DNA of 64,000 nucleotides from Mesostigma viride (lineage: Eukaryota; Streptophyta; Mesostigmatophyceae; Mesostigmatales; Mesostigmataceae), in the NCBI GenBank assembly GCA_009746045.1, contig RPFO01000231.1, positions 307,888 to 371,887 of the forward strand, read 5' to 3'. Shown piece after piece: positions 10,718 through 22,203 of this stretch. A model generated the notes under the pieces. That model did no database searches. It was not told the origin of the DNA and worked only from the letters and a program-made list of their open reading frames with translations. Numbering within the stretch: the stretch's first letter is position 1; the number at the start of each line of letters is the position of its first letter. The position numbers and the translations under genes were made by a program.

Positions 10718-13700
10718 ATGAGCCGGGAAGGTGTGTTTCCAATGATGCAAATCTTGGTCGCGCTGCAGCGCGACCTCTTCTCAGTTCCATACGAAAAGGC
10801 CTTAAAACTTGTGTGTAACTTCGCAAGGGTCGCGCTGCAGAGCTACCAAAAATTTCATGAAGTTTGACTTTCTCTATATTTGCTTCGCAATTGAGATTCT
10901 TTTGTATCTGCGAAGAAGGTGGGGTCATTTCGCGGAGTGACCCTGCTAATATGTAAATTTTCCGTGAATTTCTTTTTGTTTCTGCAGCACGGGAACGGGT
11001 GTTTCTTTCGCCAACCTCCTCCTCCTTGCGTGGCGGCTTTGCTAATCGACTCAATGCCCACAACTTGAGCATCGGGACACCGACGCCCCTTGCAGCGGAT
11101 CTGAAAAACAGCTCGAAACGAAATTTCGGGAATGAGAACCGCAGCACCTCGCCCGCCTTCAGGAAGCCAGCGAAAAGGCCTGGCCAGTACGCCGAGAAGA
11201 AGTCTGTTGTGGGGACTCATCTTGCTGATGAGGCGTACAACGTAGTTCATCACATGAGGAATGAATCTACCAAGCGGGCCTCTTTTGAGGAGATTGTTGA
11301 TGGCTTCAATAAGAGGGCTGACGAGCTCAAGGCGGAGCATTTTGACATTCCGGTGGCCAAGCTTTTTGATGAGCAGCGGCTTGCACAACTGTCGAGGTCT
11401 TGGGTGGCTCGGCTGATCGCCCTTTTTGACGACCTGTCGAAATCCGACCATGACAGAGACGTCAAGATCATTTTGGTGTCAACTCTTTTTTGTGGGGACG
11501 ACATCGAGAAGGAGTTTTCGGCGGCAGAGTTGGAGAGAATGACGGGTGTCCCCGCGAAGACCATTCTCAAAGTTCGGGCGATCAGAAAGCAACAGAAGAT
11601 GGAGTTCCTGACGCGTGCGCTGGCGCGAAAGAAGAGGAAGTTGCCCCAATTTGTAATCGAGTCGATCGCGCAGGCTTGGACTGATGAGGAGAACTCGCGC
11701 GCTTCGCCCCAAGAGAGGGATACCATAAAGACGCACGAACGAGTTGGCAATCGTGCGATTTTGGTTGGTGTCCAAGGGGCCTACTTCTACCTCACCTCGA
11801 AGGAGGACATATATCTCAAGTTTTTAGCGGAGCACACGTACTGGGACAAGAAAAGTCCGCAGTATGAGAAGGATGTCGGCATCCATGTCGGATATACGAC
11901 TTTCTGCAAGTACGCCCCCAAAACCGTCAAGGGGAAGTGGAAGGAGAGAAACGTGTGCGCCTGTGAGACGCATACGGTCATGCAGTCGAAGGTAGCGGCA
12001 TGGACTAGGTACTGCAAGGCGAAGCACGGCAAGAACTGCAAGTGCGGCGACGAGTGTGAGGGATGTTTAAGGGCGAGATTGCCTGACGGCACGTGCGGGA
12101 TGTTCGAAAGCCTGCACACGACCGAATGGGTGAAGCACTTCCATTGCCGTGTGGCGGAGGCGGATGGGGGTAGTGAGCTGGGGGGTGGGGCAAACTCGGC
12201 GAGAAACGAAGAGGAGGAAGGGGACAATAATGTGACGGAAGATGAATGGCAGGGGCAAGACCTTGACGATCTTGAAATAAATGAGAGGATCGTGGAGGAT
12301 GAGGAAGGGGTGCCAAGGGTAGGGGACCCATCCATGGAGGAGGGGTCTGTCTTTCGCATTCTGAAGAGGGCATGTATGGAGAACTCGTGTCCCGAGTCCC
12401 GGTGTGGCATCAAAGACTGGGTGTTGTGTGACCGGGACAAGAATTCAACAGAACTACTAAATTGGTTCAGATACGTGAAGAAGGAGGTAGTGGTTTCCCG
12501 ACCGGCAGGGGAGGTAAGCGTGTTTGGATTTTGTGACGCAATTATTTCGCAGCGTCATTCTGCAGCGCGATGTTAATTTAAAGGCTTTTCTGATACTTTA
12601 TGAATATGTTACTTGCAAATTTACTTCATCCCTTGGTTAAAACAGGACGCGACCGATCGGCGGGTCCCGGAGAAGGTCAAGCGGCCCGTACAGGAAACGA
12701 TGAGGTCAACGCCCGCGCAGCTGAGGCTGGCGATTATCGAGAGTTGGGAGGACTTTACCAACCACTGCTTTACGTCATGGTGGCAGTCGGCAACGATCAA
12801 GGACCGGGAGAGGAACATGACTGAGGGGGATGTGCTCGTGCATGGAGATTGGGCCGAGAATTACGAGAACAACAACTACGTCCAACTGCAGTCGCAGTAC
12901 TTTCACAAGACGAGCTTTGTCCTCATGCCCATGATCGTGCGATATTTGCACAATGGTGCGATGGCAAAGCGAACGTTCTTTTTTCTCGGGGAAGCCAAGA
13001 TGAAGCGGGGAGAGCGGGCGCTCGTCTACGCGCTGAGGACAATCATGGAAACCCTGCGCGGACTTGGTGTGGGGGTGAAGAGGATGTTCATGTGCTCTGA
13101 CAACTGCTCATCCCAGTTCAAGTCCAAGTACGTGGTTAACGCCGTCTTCCGCCTCCTCATGCAGGATCCCGACTTGGAATCCTTCGAGTACCACTACTTG
13201 GGTGAGCAGCACGGGAAGGGGGAGGTGGATGGTCAGGGAGCGAAGTTCAAGTGCATTGTGAGGAACATGCAATGCATTCCTGAGAACCAGGGCATCGTTA
13301 CAGGGCGCCAGATCGTCAAGTACATGCGGGACAGCTGGGAAGGAGGCAAAACCACGAGCAGGGAGTCGGCCCGCGCTCGGGCAGAGGGCGTCCACCGTCA
13401 TTTCTTTCATTTTCCTGAGGTGCGAAACTCAATTTTTCTTGAACTTGATTGAGGTATCTCTGCAGAGTGACCTTTTGCCCATTTGCATTTTATTATTTGA
13501 TAATGCTAAAAGAACTGGTATGAATTAGCGTCTTATATAGTGAAAAATGCATGCAAAGCACTTTCAAAGGGGTATCTCTGCAGAGTGACCCTTCATGTGT
13601 ACTTGATCTATTGACACATACCAACTTTCCGTTTCTGACATTCTCCCTCATTGCAGGACCTCGACTCCGGCGCCCGTATGATACCGACGCGTGTCGAGGC

Positions 13701-14400
13701 CATCAAGCAAGCGCACTGGTGGCGCCTGGACAAGTCTGACCCGGGGCTCCTGATGATGAGGCGTTTTTCGTGCTACTGCCCAGCCTGCCTAGCTAACAGG
13801 TGGGAGGAGTGCCGGACCGAGTGGACACATATCGAGGAATTTAACGATGAGGGCCAAACGATGAAAACTTTCCGCCTGATGCCGCCAACGCAGCCCATAC
13901 CTCCGGTTCGCCAGCTGACGCGGGCGGAACTGCTGAAGGATCAAAGGGATGCCATTGGCAGGCAGATGCGCATGTATGATTACATCGCAGTTCCGTCAGA
14001 CAGAGAGGACGTGAACCACAATTCCGCCCACCCTTTTTGGGTGATGCAGGTGGTGAGGGAGGCCTCAGTGCTGGAGAAGGAGGAGGTTAGGTGGGTTGAG
14101 GGACAAAACGGACGGCAGAAGGAGATTTTCTTGCCCGGCCACGCCGTTCTGGCGGTTCGGCTGTGGAAGCGAGATATGCATGACCCCCTGCATTTTACTC
14201 TGGATTTGGCTGATTGGCCGGAGTCCCGCCCAGCCGACCTGGTCGATTGCTATCTGTGCATCTCCGCTGCTCTTCCGCTCCAGTGCATGGTCCTTGGCAA
14301 CCAAAGGCAAGCCTACGTTGATATGAGCAAGGAGCTTGACGCGTGGCTAACCGCTCTTGTACGCAACCAGCAAGCCCCGGAGGGGCTGCCACCGGCTTAA
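10718..14400 (+). CDS. DDE transposase-like protein, four exons
   Basis: Predicted exons are 10718-10730, 10988-12513, 12646-13419 and 13657-14400, all with GT-AG junctions; joined, they give an open frame of about 1018 residues. The start is inferred: no ATG opens exon 2, but ATGAGCCGGGAAG with a GTGTGT donor joins in frame. Residues ~325-375 hold a Cys-rich cluster. Exon 3 carries GDWAENYE (D~581), MCSDNCSSQFKSK (D~665) and HGKGEVDGQG (E~706/D~708), spaced as a DDE/DDD catalytic triad. Exon 4 begins with a CYCPACLANRWEEC zinc-binding-like motif. Similar DWAENY / SDN / HGKG-DG proteins occur widely as uncharacterised mobile genes; I cannot name the superfamily. It would cut and join transposon DNA in the nucleus. 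The open frame suggests recent activity or domestication. Confidence 0.72.
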
Positions 14401-14922
14401 ACTTTCGGGGACGCTCCGCAGCGCCACCCCTACGGATCTTTAAGCCTGGGCTTTATTCGCCTACGGTTGGGACAGTGTTTATTCGTGTTTATATATTTTT
14501 GGAGAACATTTTTTTGTTTTTTCATATGTTACATTAGATGACAAGTGGCTGGGAACATTGTTAGCCTCGGTAGTGACAAATTTTAGTATATTTCCGTGTC
14601 GAAATGGCGAGTATTTTATTTAACTTGTACAATAATTATTTCGAATTACAAATTTATAATTTGGTTTGACCTAAAAATCATGTCGTCACTCAAATATAGT
14701 AGTTGCTGTGTAGGACTTTCCGTCTGCAAATTGGTTCGTACTAATTTCGAATGTCACAACAATGTTACTGTACTAAGGCCTCTTTGGTAGATGTCTTAAA
14801 ACACAAATTCGCTCCGGAAGTGCCAAAGTACCTTGCTTGTAACCGGACTAGTTACGAATTGTGATTGGAAGGTTGTCCCCTACAACCACAAGGAATAGAG
14901 GGGACGCTCCGCAGCGCCACCC
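10756..14922. repeat. Dispersed CTGCAG-centred palindromes in the DDE transposon
   Basis: Eight related ~20-22 bp inverted-repeat motifs lie only in noncoding parts. 10756-10775 (perfect palindrome GGTCGCGCTGCAGCGCGACC), 10827-10847 and 10922-10943 are in intron 1. ~12549-12572 is in intron 2. 13453-13473 and 13570-13591 are in intron 3. 14408-14429 and 14901-14922 lie after the stop codon and are identical to each other. The consensus is roughly GGGT-C-CTGCAG-G-ACCC. Their restriction to one transposon-like gene suggests transposase sites or RNA hairpins. Confidence 0.75.
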
Positions 14923-14996
14923 ATACGACAGTCCGGACCGGGCTTTGCTGAAATAATTTTCTCACTCGCAACTTAGCCATCAAACTCACTTTTACG
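14430..14996. other. 3' flank of the DDE transposase gene
   Basis: No supported coding frame. The 28-bp box at 14408 recurs at 14901 as a direct repeat, with AT-rich sequence between. I could not find matching terminal inverted repeats that would fix the ends of the transposon. Confidence 0.5.
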
Positions 14997-15170
14997 ATGG
15001 AGCGCGCCGATGTTTTTGGTTCGCAGCATACATATGTGCATGTCGATAAAAAGGAGCATGCGGCCAACATGTATGTTGAAATCGACTCCCCCCCCACGAC
15101 TTCCCACGCTCCCTGCGGGGACCGTTTGGAGGTTGGGGTTCAGGTGTCATTGCGTTCGGAAACGGGATGA
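14997..15170 (+). CDS. Small ORF of 57 residues, unknown
   Basis: It opens with ATG after a CACTTTTACG context and reads MERADVFGSQHTYVHVDKKE at its N-terminus. I recognise no family. Its stop overlaps the start of the next frame by four bases (ATGA at 15167-15170). It may be the first part of one ~155-residue protein if a one-base assembly error or a short intron lies here. Its position just after the transposon's 3' repeats could make it a second transposon gene or the neighbouring host gene. Confidence 0.35.
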   Translation: MERADVFGSQHTYVHVDKKEHAANMYVEIDSPPTTSHAPCGDRLEVGVQVSLRSETG

Positions 15171-15469
15171 TCGACCTGATGCCCCCAGATTCAGATTTGG
15201 CGCCTGCCCCCCGTGTTCCGGGTAAGGCCAGGGTGGTGCAATGCCTCCAGAATGAGGGCACGGAAATTTCGCCCAATGTCTCGGCTGTGCGCCTCCGGGC
15301 TGAGGCCCAGCATGAGTTCTTGAATGCGGCGGAAATAGGTGGGGCCGTATGGGCCCCCAAACAATTTTCCAACGAGCCTCCAAATTTCGTGGGGGACTTG
15401 TACAAGGGAGCGTACAAGTTTCGTGACATTGAGATCGATGGATGGGGGTCATTTCTCCAGGAAAAGTGA
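15167..15469 (+). CDS. ORF of 100 residues, unknown
   Basis: Encodes a protein starting MIDLMPPDSDLAPAPRVPGK, hydrophilic, with VVQCLQNEGTEISPNVSAV and a C-terminal DIEIDGWGSF segment. No recognisable domain. It overlaps the preceding frame by four bases in another frame. It is followed by AATAAAATTATGG at about 15563, a possible polyadenylation signal. Confidence 0.35.
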   Translation: MIDLMPPDSDLAPAPRVPGKARVVQCLQNEGTEISPNVSAVRLRAEAQHEFLNAAEIGGAVWAPKQFSNEPPNFVGDLYKGAYKFRDIEIDGWGSFLQEK

Positions 15470-15811
15470 ATGCCGGTCCCATTTGGCAAATATAATCGAT
15501 GATTAATTCCATGCAACATTTTGCGTTGGTCAAATGTGTAAATTTGCATTATTCATCGATTCAATAAAATTATGGGGGTGGGTATACCCACCATTTGATG
15601 GTTGAAAGTACTACTAGCTTCGTCGATTAACTCTTCTCAACATGGTCCTCTAGTCGACTAGGATTGTACCAATCCATCAGGGTATCGAGAAACTTGTTAT
15701 GCCGAAACACTCCGGTCGAAAATTTCGTGCCACCTGCAGGCAATCAAAAAGCGCACGCGGACCGACGGGAAAGAGTAGTTAGTCACGAAATTAAAAAAAC
15801 GACAAAAAGTG
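15470..15811. repeat. Intergenic stretch with a ~61-bp tandem duplication
   Basis: A short palindrome lies near 15575 (GGGTGGGTATACCCACC). From about 15755 to 15878 two copies of a ~61-bp unit contain GGGAAAGAGTAGTT and AAAAAAACGAC-AAAAGTGTC; the second overlaps the end of the following fossil. No gene is supported. Confidence 0.6.
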
Positions 15812-17822
15812 TCACACGCGGCCCGGCGGGAAAGAGTAGTTTGTTACGAAGTTAAAAAAACGACGAAAAGTGTCACACTTTTCGGAACATTCGAAGTGGG
15901 CCCGGCCAGGGGGGGGTGTAGCTGTGTCTGCCCCTGGGAGCGACCCGTGGGGTACCACCTCAGATGCTACGACAGGCGCATTATCCTTCACTACCCACCC
16001 CAGTGCCCTGTTGGCTGCCAGCTCACTCTCCATGCTATCCCCTTGCTTATAGCCTGCCACCGATGCCCATGGTACCCTATACACCCGATCATTCCATTCT
16101 ATGTCTATGACCCGCAGCGGCCAGTCTAACTTTGTGATGGCCCCAGGCCCCTGCATGGTGCCCCGTTTGCCGCTGGGCGAGCTCTCCTTGTGGAACATGA
16201 CCAACTGCCCGACCTCAAAAGCGCTAGACAAATCAGGCAGCGTGGCATCCTTGAGCCGCAGCTTGGCGGCGGTATCCTGTAGATGCTGCTGGTATGCCTC
16301 TACTACCTCGGGTGAGTAGGTGCCCGCTGACAGCCCCCGAGGCGTGACTAGCCCAAAGCCCTTGACATCAAGCACGTGCCTATGGTTGCACACATGCATG
16401 AGCTCCTTGCACCACGCCGTCTTGACCGCGTAGGATTTGCCATGTGGGTTATCCTGTCGCTTGGCTGCCACAGTCTTGACATAGCTTACAGTGCGATCTA
16501 TCATGCCCATATCAATTGCCGTGATCCTCACGCCCCACGATGACCACGGCCTCCATCCCCGGCAAACCTTGCACACAGCGGAACTGCTGGTCTAGCATGA
16601 GCTCCACTACGGGATGAAAGAAAGCCAGGCTGATCTTGATAGCCCTGTGCAGGTCAGCCTCATACATGTCATGTGGGGCAGCGGCTCAATGTAGGTGACC
16701 TTGCTGAACCTATCCTTGACTATGAAATAGGTGTCCCCCCCTTCCATGTGCATGACATCCCCCACAAGGTACCCTCGCTCCAAGGGTGGAGTCTTGGCAT
16801 GCCGCCTACGCGACTTCTTCCTGATCTTGATGCAGGCAGGACACTGAGCACGCACATTCTTCAGCTCGTTGTATAAAGGTGCCCCCAACATGTGTGCCCC
16901 CTCTACCTCGGCTTGGGCCTCATGCCCGTATGCACGGTGCATCTGGTATGCTAACAGTTTCAGGGTGACAGCCTGAGGTGCAGTGGCATTGTCAGGGTTC
17001 TCAACAGGTGGGGTGACTACTGGGTAGTGACATTGGCTAACTGGGCAGCTTCAGAGGCTGCACGAAAGGCCGCCCGTGTGAGCACCTTGCCAATGTGAAG
17101 ATCCACACTAGGGTGGTGTGTACCGAGAACATCTGCCCGCCCAGCATTCTCTTGCACTGTCACAACATTCCTCATAGGCCCAACCGCCCCAGTATCTAGC
17201 TGGGGTGCTGCAGTAGTGCTTGGTCGCTCGGCGTTGTACACACCCGACCTAGAAGACACCACATTGCTTAGGTCACGCATTGTAGACCCGTGCTCAGGAA
17301 GCACGTGATCCTGGCGCGACAGAGCCAGAGCAGCATCAACGGATTGCGTGAGCACATCACGGAAGGAGACAGAGGATGCAGTCACGTTACTTTTAGGAAC
17401 GACGTCAGGCTCTACGACGGCCCGGTTCAGCGTGACGCATTGAGCAAAGGATTGGCAATGTTTGGGTGCTTGGTTGTACTGCAGAATACTGCACGGAACT
17501 TGCCAATCAGCTCCGAATCTTTGTCCGCGCGTCCATCGCGCAGACGCTTGAGAGCAGCCAGAAAATCTGCTGCGTCGTCCGCCGTATAGTCGGCAGGTAG
17601 ATCAGCGGGCACCTCCGTTTGCTTGAGAGGGCCGCGATTCAGTGCGTCGTCAGCAGCAAGCATCAAATGCTTGAACTGCTTGGCCAGTTCAGGTTGCGCC
17701 ACGAGGGTTTGCATCAACCTCGTGGCCTCGTCCGCACTAAAGCGTGGCAGGACGGACCCTGCGGCCTCGCCACTTGGCGTATCTGTGTGTTCGCCCGTGC
17801 GGCTCCGTGTACCGGAAGCCAT
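15812..17822 (-). mobile_element. LTR retroelement fossil (gag and integrase pieces)
   Basis: A - strand relic. Its upstream end (near 17.8 kb) reads like a gag N-terminus. Further along lies an integrase zinc-binding part with H-x3-H-type and CPAC signatures followed by the start of the catalytic core, then an integrase C-terminal part with VGQLVMFHK and YRVPWASVAGY, comparable to the matching region of the Copia-like elements here. Protease, RT and RNase H are absent. It is broken in several places and lacks visible LTRs, so it is older than the two Copia-like copies. Confidence 0.7.
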
Positions 17823-18602
17823 CGGGAACTTTATGAATACAAGTTAAAGCCACCGACCGGCTGAGCTATGGCGGTCGGTCACGATGAGCTTGGGATAAGG
17901 TGAACACAGAGAACTGCTGTCGGAGCTGGCCCACCACTGGTTTATGTCTTAGCCAGCAAACCCTATCCGGTTAGCCGTAACCGTGGGACAAGCTAGCTGT
18001 CCGTACCGACCCGGATAAGGCCCCGGACTGGGGCCTAGGTGGCGCCGGCCCTAGGCGCCGCCCTTAGACCGGTCGACCGCATCGGACCGCCGGATTATAG
18101 CCGGCGGCTTAGCGGACGCTAGCGGAAGGCGTGCGGACGGACATGGGGAACTTAGAGCCAGATCCTAGGGCTCTAGAGTTACTCAACTCTTCTAGGGGCC
18201 GGTGCAGTCGCGCCGCGCTGCGTACTTTATAGCTGGTTGAGATATTGTACTCATGCGTGGATTCTGTAGTCTGGCGAGGGTCGATGTCGACCCGAGGATC
18301 TTGTGTGGACTGCATTCTTCGTAATTCTCAGGAAGGTCGGCGCCATATGTCGGCGCCACTTGCCAGCTTGGTGGCAGACCTACTAAGGTGAAATTGGTCC
18401 GAGGACGAGAGTCTCGTCCTCTTGGTTCGGAATGAAATGAGTGTGTTATCACCTGTCTGAACCTGGGGCATAATTCCAACTGCATTTGGTAGCTCCATCC
18501 TAAATGTGGATTGTTTTACATTCAATGGGGTCTTGACAGATTCAAGCAGCAATACTCGTTTCTACCTGCGTGCGACTGCTGCGGCCTGAGTGCTGCAACT
18601 TG
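17823..18602 (+). mobile_element. Stretch containing an LTR relic
   Basis: No gene. About 18165-18465 (+ sense) aligns by eye with the LTR at 62570-63237 read on the - strand. Shared blocks include TCTTCTAGGGGCCGG, a pair of GTCGGCGC-type boxes, TTGCCAGCTTGGT and GGTGAAATTGGTC. It is therefore a relic of the same LTR family, oriented opposite to the gag fossil on its left. Its ends are not clear. Confidence 0.55.
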
Positions 18603-19030
18603 TCTTCACGTCCCAGTCTTCACGTGACAGTCCTGGTCTTCACGTCTTCACGTCTTCACGACTTCACCTGAACTTGCGGCGTATCGTATCTTTGATACCT
18701 TGCATGCACGTCTTCACGTCTTCACGTCTTCACCGCGTCTTCGCCTGTCTTCACCACGCCTTCACGTCTTCACGTCTTCACGTCTTCACGTCTTCACCTG
18801 AACGTGCCGTATCGTGTCTTCACTTCTTCGTGACTTCACCTGAACTTGCCGTATCGTGTCTTCACGTCTTCACGTCTTCACGTCTTCACGTCTTCACGTC
18901 TTCACGTCTTCACGTCTTCACGTCTTCACCGCGTCTTCACCTGTCTTCACCACGTCTTCACGTCTTCACGTCTTCACGTCTTCACGTCTTCACGTCTTCA
19001 CGTCTTCACGTCTTCACGTCTTCACCTGAA
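18603..19030. repeat. 8-bp microsatellite (CGTCTTCA)n
   Basis: Long runs of CGTCTTCA interrupted by unique spacers, some of which (ACCTGAAC-TGCCGTATCGTG) are themselves repeated. This creates long Ser/Phe/His open frames on the + strand that are not genes. Confidence 0.9.
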
Positions 19031-19206
19031 CACCTGAACTTTGCGTATTGTATCTTTGATACATTGCATCATTTGCATGCCTTGGAGCTGCACGTCTTCA
19101 AGCAGTGTCACCCAGTTCCCGCTTGATTCAAATGCACTTCGCGCTTGAATTCGTGACTTCGCCCCGCTCAAGGTGGAAAGAATGATGGGCACTAGCCACG
19201 GGAACT

Positions 19207-20780
19207 ATGCCCGATGCTGATAGCCGAAGCGATGACATGGACGAATTGATTGATTTGTGTTATGCCAGGGACGATTGTAGGAAATGGGTGCTAGGAAAGA
19301 AATCTGGTGCCATGAAAGTAGATTTTTTGGCCGGTGCAAACCACCAATGCGCCGGCCGATGTGGCAAGGTCCTGCACGGCATCTGTACGCATATTTTCAG
19401 GCACGCAGAAGACGGTGACGGCACGGAATGGCAATGCTCTGACTGCGGCGGCCCTCCACGATGCCAGCCGTGCGCCACGCTCGAGCAGCCAGGGCACACT
19501 AGCAACATTAAGCCCACGGAGCCTTCCACTATCAGCCCAGAGTGCCCGGGTGTTTCGTTTCGCAGGCCCATCACCGAGGATGACCTGAATTTCGATGATG
19601 ATGGCGGTTGTGATGATGCAGCTGCAAGGGCAGAAGATGACTTTGATCGATCATGGTGATGATGCAGATGCAAGGGCAGAAGATGACTTTGATCATGGTG
19701 ATGATGCAGATGCAAGGGCAGATGATGACTTCCATCATGATGGGGCTGCAAATGCGACAAACGAGAAAGATTCCGGGGTGTCTCCTCCGCGTGCTGCCGA
19801 CGAGCATGTTCATTCAAACCCGGGTTCGGGGCTGGACGCCACTAAGAAGGCTCTGTTCTCTTCCCCTCTACCTGAGGCCGGCGTTCCTGAAAAGCGGGAC
19901 GATGGCACGCCGGTCCCTACTGCAAGGTCTTTTAGCCGCAGTGGACCGATGGCACTGTCTGTCGTGGAAATTTCTGGCTGGGATACCCTCGGGGTGCATG
20001 GTGGTGGGGGGCCTCACCATCGACAAACAGCTGCAAGCGGTGCTGGTCGCCCAAACGACCTACACAACAAAGAAAACATTAAAATCGGCATACACAAATG
20101 CGGCACGGGGGAGATCCTCTACCATCAAGATGACAGATGTGGTGTGCATGGTCGTCGATCGTGACCCTGCCACTGGGCACATCCCCGGATTCAAGGTAGT
20201 TGACACATTTCCGGAGAGTGCGCGAAACGAGCGTATTGAGGGCACTCTCGCCTGGGCCCAGTCGCACCAAGGTGAGCTGGTGTCCCAGATGACACGGGAC
20301 TTCCTCGCTGAGGCCCCATGCATCTTGACAACAGGATTTCCTAGGGACCCCGCCCTTGCCTTGTATTCAGGTCCTGCTGCAGCGGTGTGGTCTCCGGCGC
20401 CTAGCCAGGGGATGCGAGTGCGTGCCCCCCCGCCCACAGTGAAGCCCCCAGAGGCAGCCACGCCTTTGATGGACGTCACCAACGCACAACAGCGACCCAA
20501 GCGGGACATCAAAGCCAAGTCCTCCCAGCCGGCAGAGAAACGCCGGCAGCCAGAGCGCACCCAGCCAGAGCGTACCCAGCCGCTGCCGCCGCCGATCCCC
20601 GTACTGGTGGGCGTGGAACAGACGATGAGAGAGATGCAACGAGCTATGGAGAACCAAAGCAAGAAGGTTGAAGAGCTTGGTTTGCAGCTGCGTCAAGAGG
20701 TGCAGAAACAAGTGGTCCAGCTGGAGCAGCAACTGCAGCAGCAGCAGCAGCAACTGCAGCAGCAACTGCAGCAACAACTG

Positions 20781-20832
<52 letters not shown>

Positions 20833-21230
20833 AACAACAACAACAGCAACAGCAACAGCTACAGCAACAGCAGCAGCAGTTCCCGCAGCCGCCGCCGCCG
20901 CAGCAGCAGCAGCACCAGCAGTTCCCGCAGCAGCAGCAGCAGTTCCCGCAGGCATCGTCGGCAGTGCTTCATCTACAGCTGGCGTCACCGGCAACACAGC
21001 AGTTCCCGCAGGCATCGTCGGGAGCACTTCAGTTACAGCTGGCGTCAACAGCAGCGCTTCAGTTCCCGCAGGCAGCGTCGGCAATGTGGCAGTTTCCACA
21101 GGCATTGTCGGCACTGCAGCAGTTTTCGCAGGGACCGTCGGCAGCAGAGCAGTTCCCGCAGGGATCATCGGTGGTGCAGCAGTTCTTTGTGAGTCATTCG
21201 TGTAGTGTTGAGTGGGGGGGGGGGGGGGGT

Positions 21231-21272
<42 letters not shown>

Positions 21273-21720
21273 GACTGTGTGACTGCGTGGCTGCTTGGCT
21301 GGAAAGGAGGGTGCGTGGCTGTGTGGCTGCGTGGCTGCGCTGCTGCACGTGGCTGCGTGGCTGCGCTGCTGCGTACGTGGCTGCGTGGCTGCGTGGCTGG
21401 CTGGGTGTGTGGGGGGGTGCCGGGTGCGTGGATGCGTGGATGTGTGGCTGGGTGGGTGCGTCACTGCGTGGCTGGCTGGCTCTGTGGCTGCGTGGGCGGC
21501 TGGATGGCCGGGTCAGCGTGGCTGCGTGTTCAATGGGATGCTAATATGTTGTTGCCTTTGGATGCCACAATTCATGGATTCTTTTGTTAACATGCAGGTG
21601 CTGCCGTCTTCCCCATCGACGTCGTCAAGACCGATGTCGCCAAGAAGGATGATGCAATCACTCTCGGCCATGTTTAACTCATGTGGGCCTTCATGGCCAT
21701 ACGGGAAATATTATTGAATC
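19207..21720 (+). CDS. Polyglutamine protein with Cys/His cluster and acidic repeats
   Basis: Reading from ATG at 19207, the first ~150 residues include a Cys/His cluster (HQCAGRCGKVLHGIC ... WQCSDC) resembling a PHD-type zinc finger. Next are 14-residue acidic repeats (DADARAEDDFDHGD), a middle part with IDKQLQAVLVAQTTY and GHIPGFKVVDTFPES, a coiled-coil-like segment, a long Gln tract (~20727-20880) and Gln/Phe/Pro-rich repeats. A GTGAGT donor lies at 21189 and an acceptor at ~21598; the last exon may end at 21716 or in another frame at ~21677. The frame changes twice: once where GATC is duplicated in the acidic repeat (~19649), once near a G run (~20000-20014). Both could be assembly indels. 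A chromatin or DNA-binding role is only a guess. Confidence 0.5.
21213..21530. repeat. Poly-G run and GTGGCTGC repeat in an intron
   Basis: A ~58-bp almost pure G run (21213-21270) is followed by GTGGCTGCGTGGCTGC-type repeats to ~21530. Both fall in the predicted last intron of the polyglutamine gene. The G run would be hard to sequence accurately. Confidence 0.85.
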
Positions 21721-22203
21721 AGTTCTTTGACACTGAGTTGGCACTACGCAACACCTAATAATGATGCACATGAGTGCAGGGCGCATGTGTTGAAACCATG
21801 CAACCATGGCGATCCCTCAAAAAGTTTGGTTATGTAATAAGTGAGACAATTATTCCGGACGTATGATGGCCCAACGTCCTGTAAGGTTGAGTTGTCTTGG
21901 AGGAGGAGCGTGATGACCGCGGAAGCCGCGTGGGTGTCTGTAGTGCTATATCTTGAAGATGTACGGTCTTGGAAGAATTATGGTCTTGGAATCATATAAT
22001 AATGAGCTTGGAATAAAGTTGCGGGCAGCCTTCAATTGGCATATGTTGTCTCAGTGATGTTGTCTCATTGCGTCTCATTGGGTCAATTGTCTTAGTTTAT
22101 ATAATGTATATCTTGGGAAACTCATTGCTTCAATAAAATGCATGTTAGGCGCAATCAACCCCCTCAAACACATCTGAAAACTGCACAGTGCATCAAATGT
22201 ATC
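21721..22203. other. Intergenic stretch between convergent genes
   Basis: Contains AATAAA-type signals near 22012 (GAATAAAGTTG) and 22131 (CAATAAAATG), which could serve the + strand polyglutamine gene. No coding frame is supported. Confidence 0.5.

Noticed and set aside
11250-12440. - strand frames opposite the DDE transposase exon
   Set aside because: Antisense shadows of exon 2.
15147-15533. - strand frames of 128 and 185 codons
   Set aside because: They are antisense to the more plausible + strand ORFs at 14997-15469 and contain no recognisable motif.
17840-17885. tRNA-like CATAGCTCAGCCGGT on the - strand
   Set aside because: A D-arm-like piece only; no matching T-arm or acceptor stem at tRNA distance. 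At most a degenerate tRNA-derived fragment near the gag fossil.
18590-19126. Ser/Arg/Leu/His/Phe repeat protein
   Set aside because: Translation of the CGTCTTCA microsatellite; similar frames exist in other phases.
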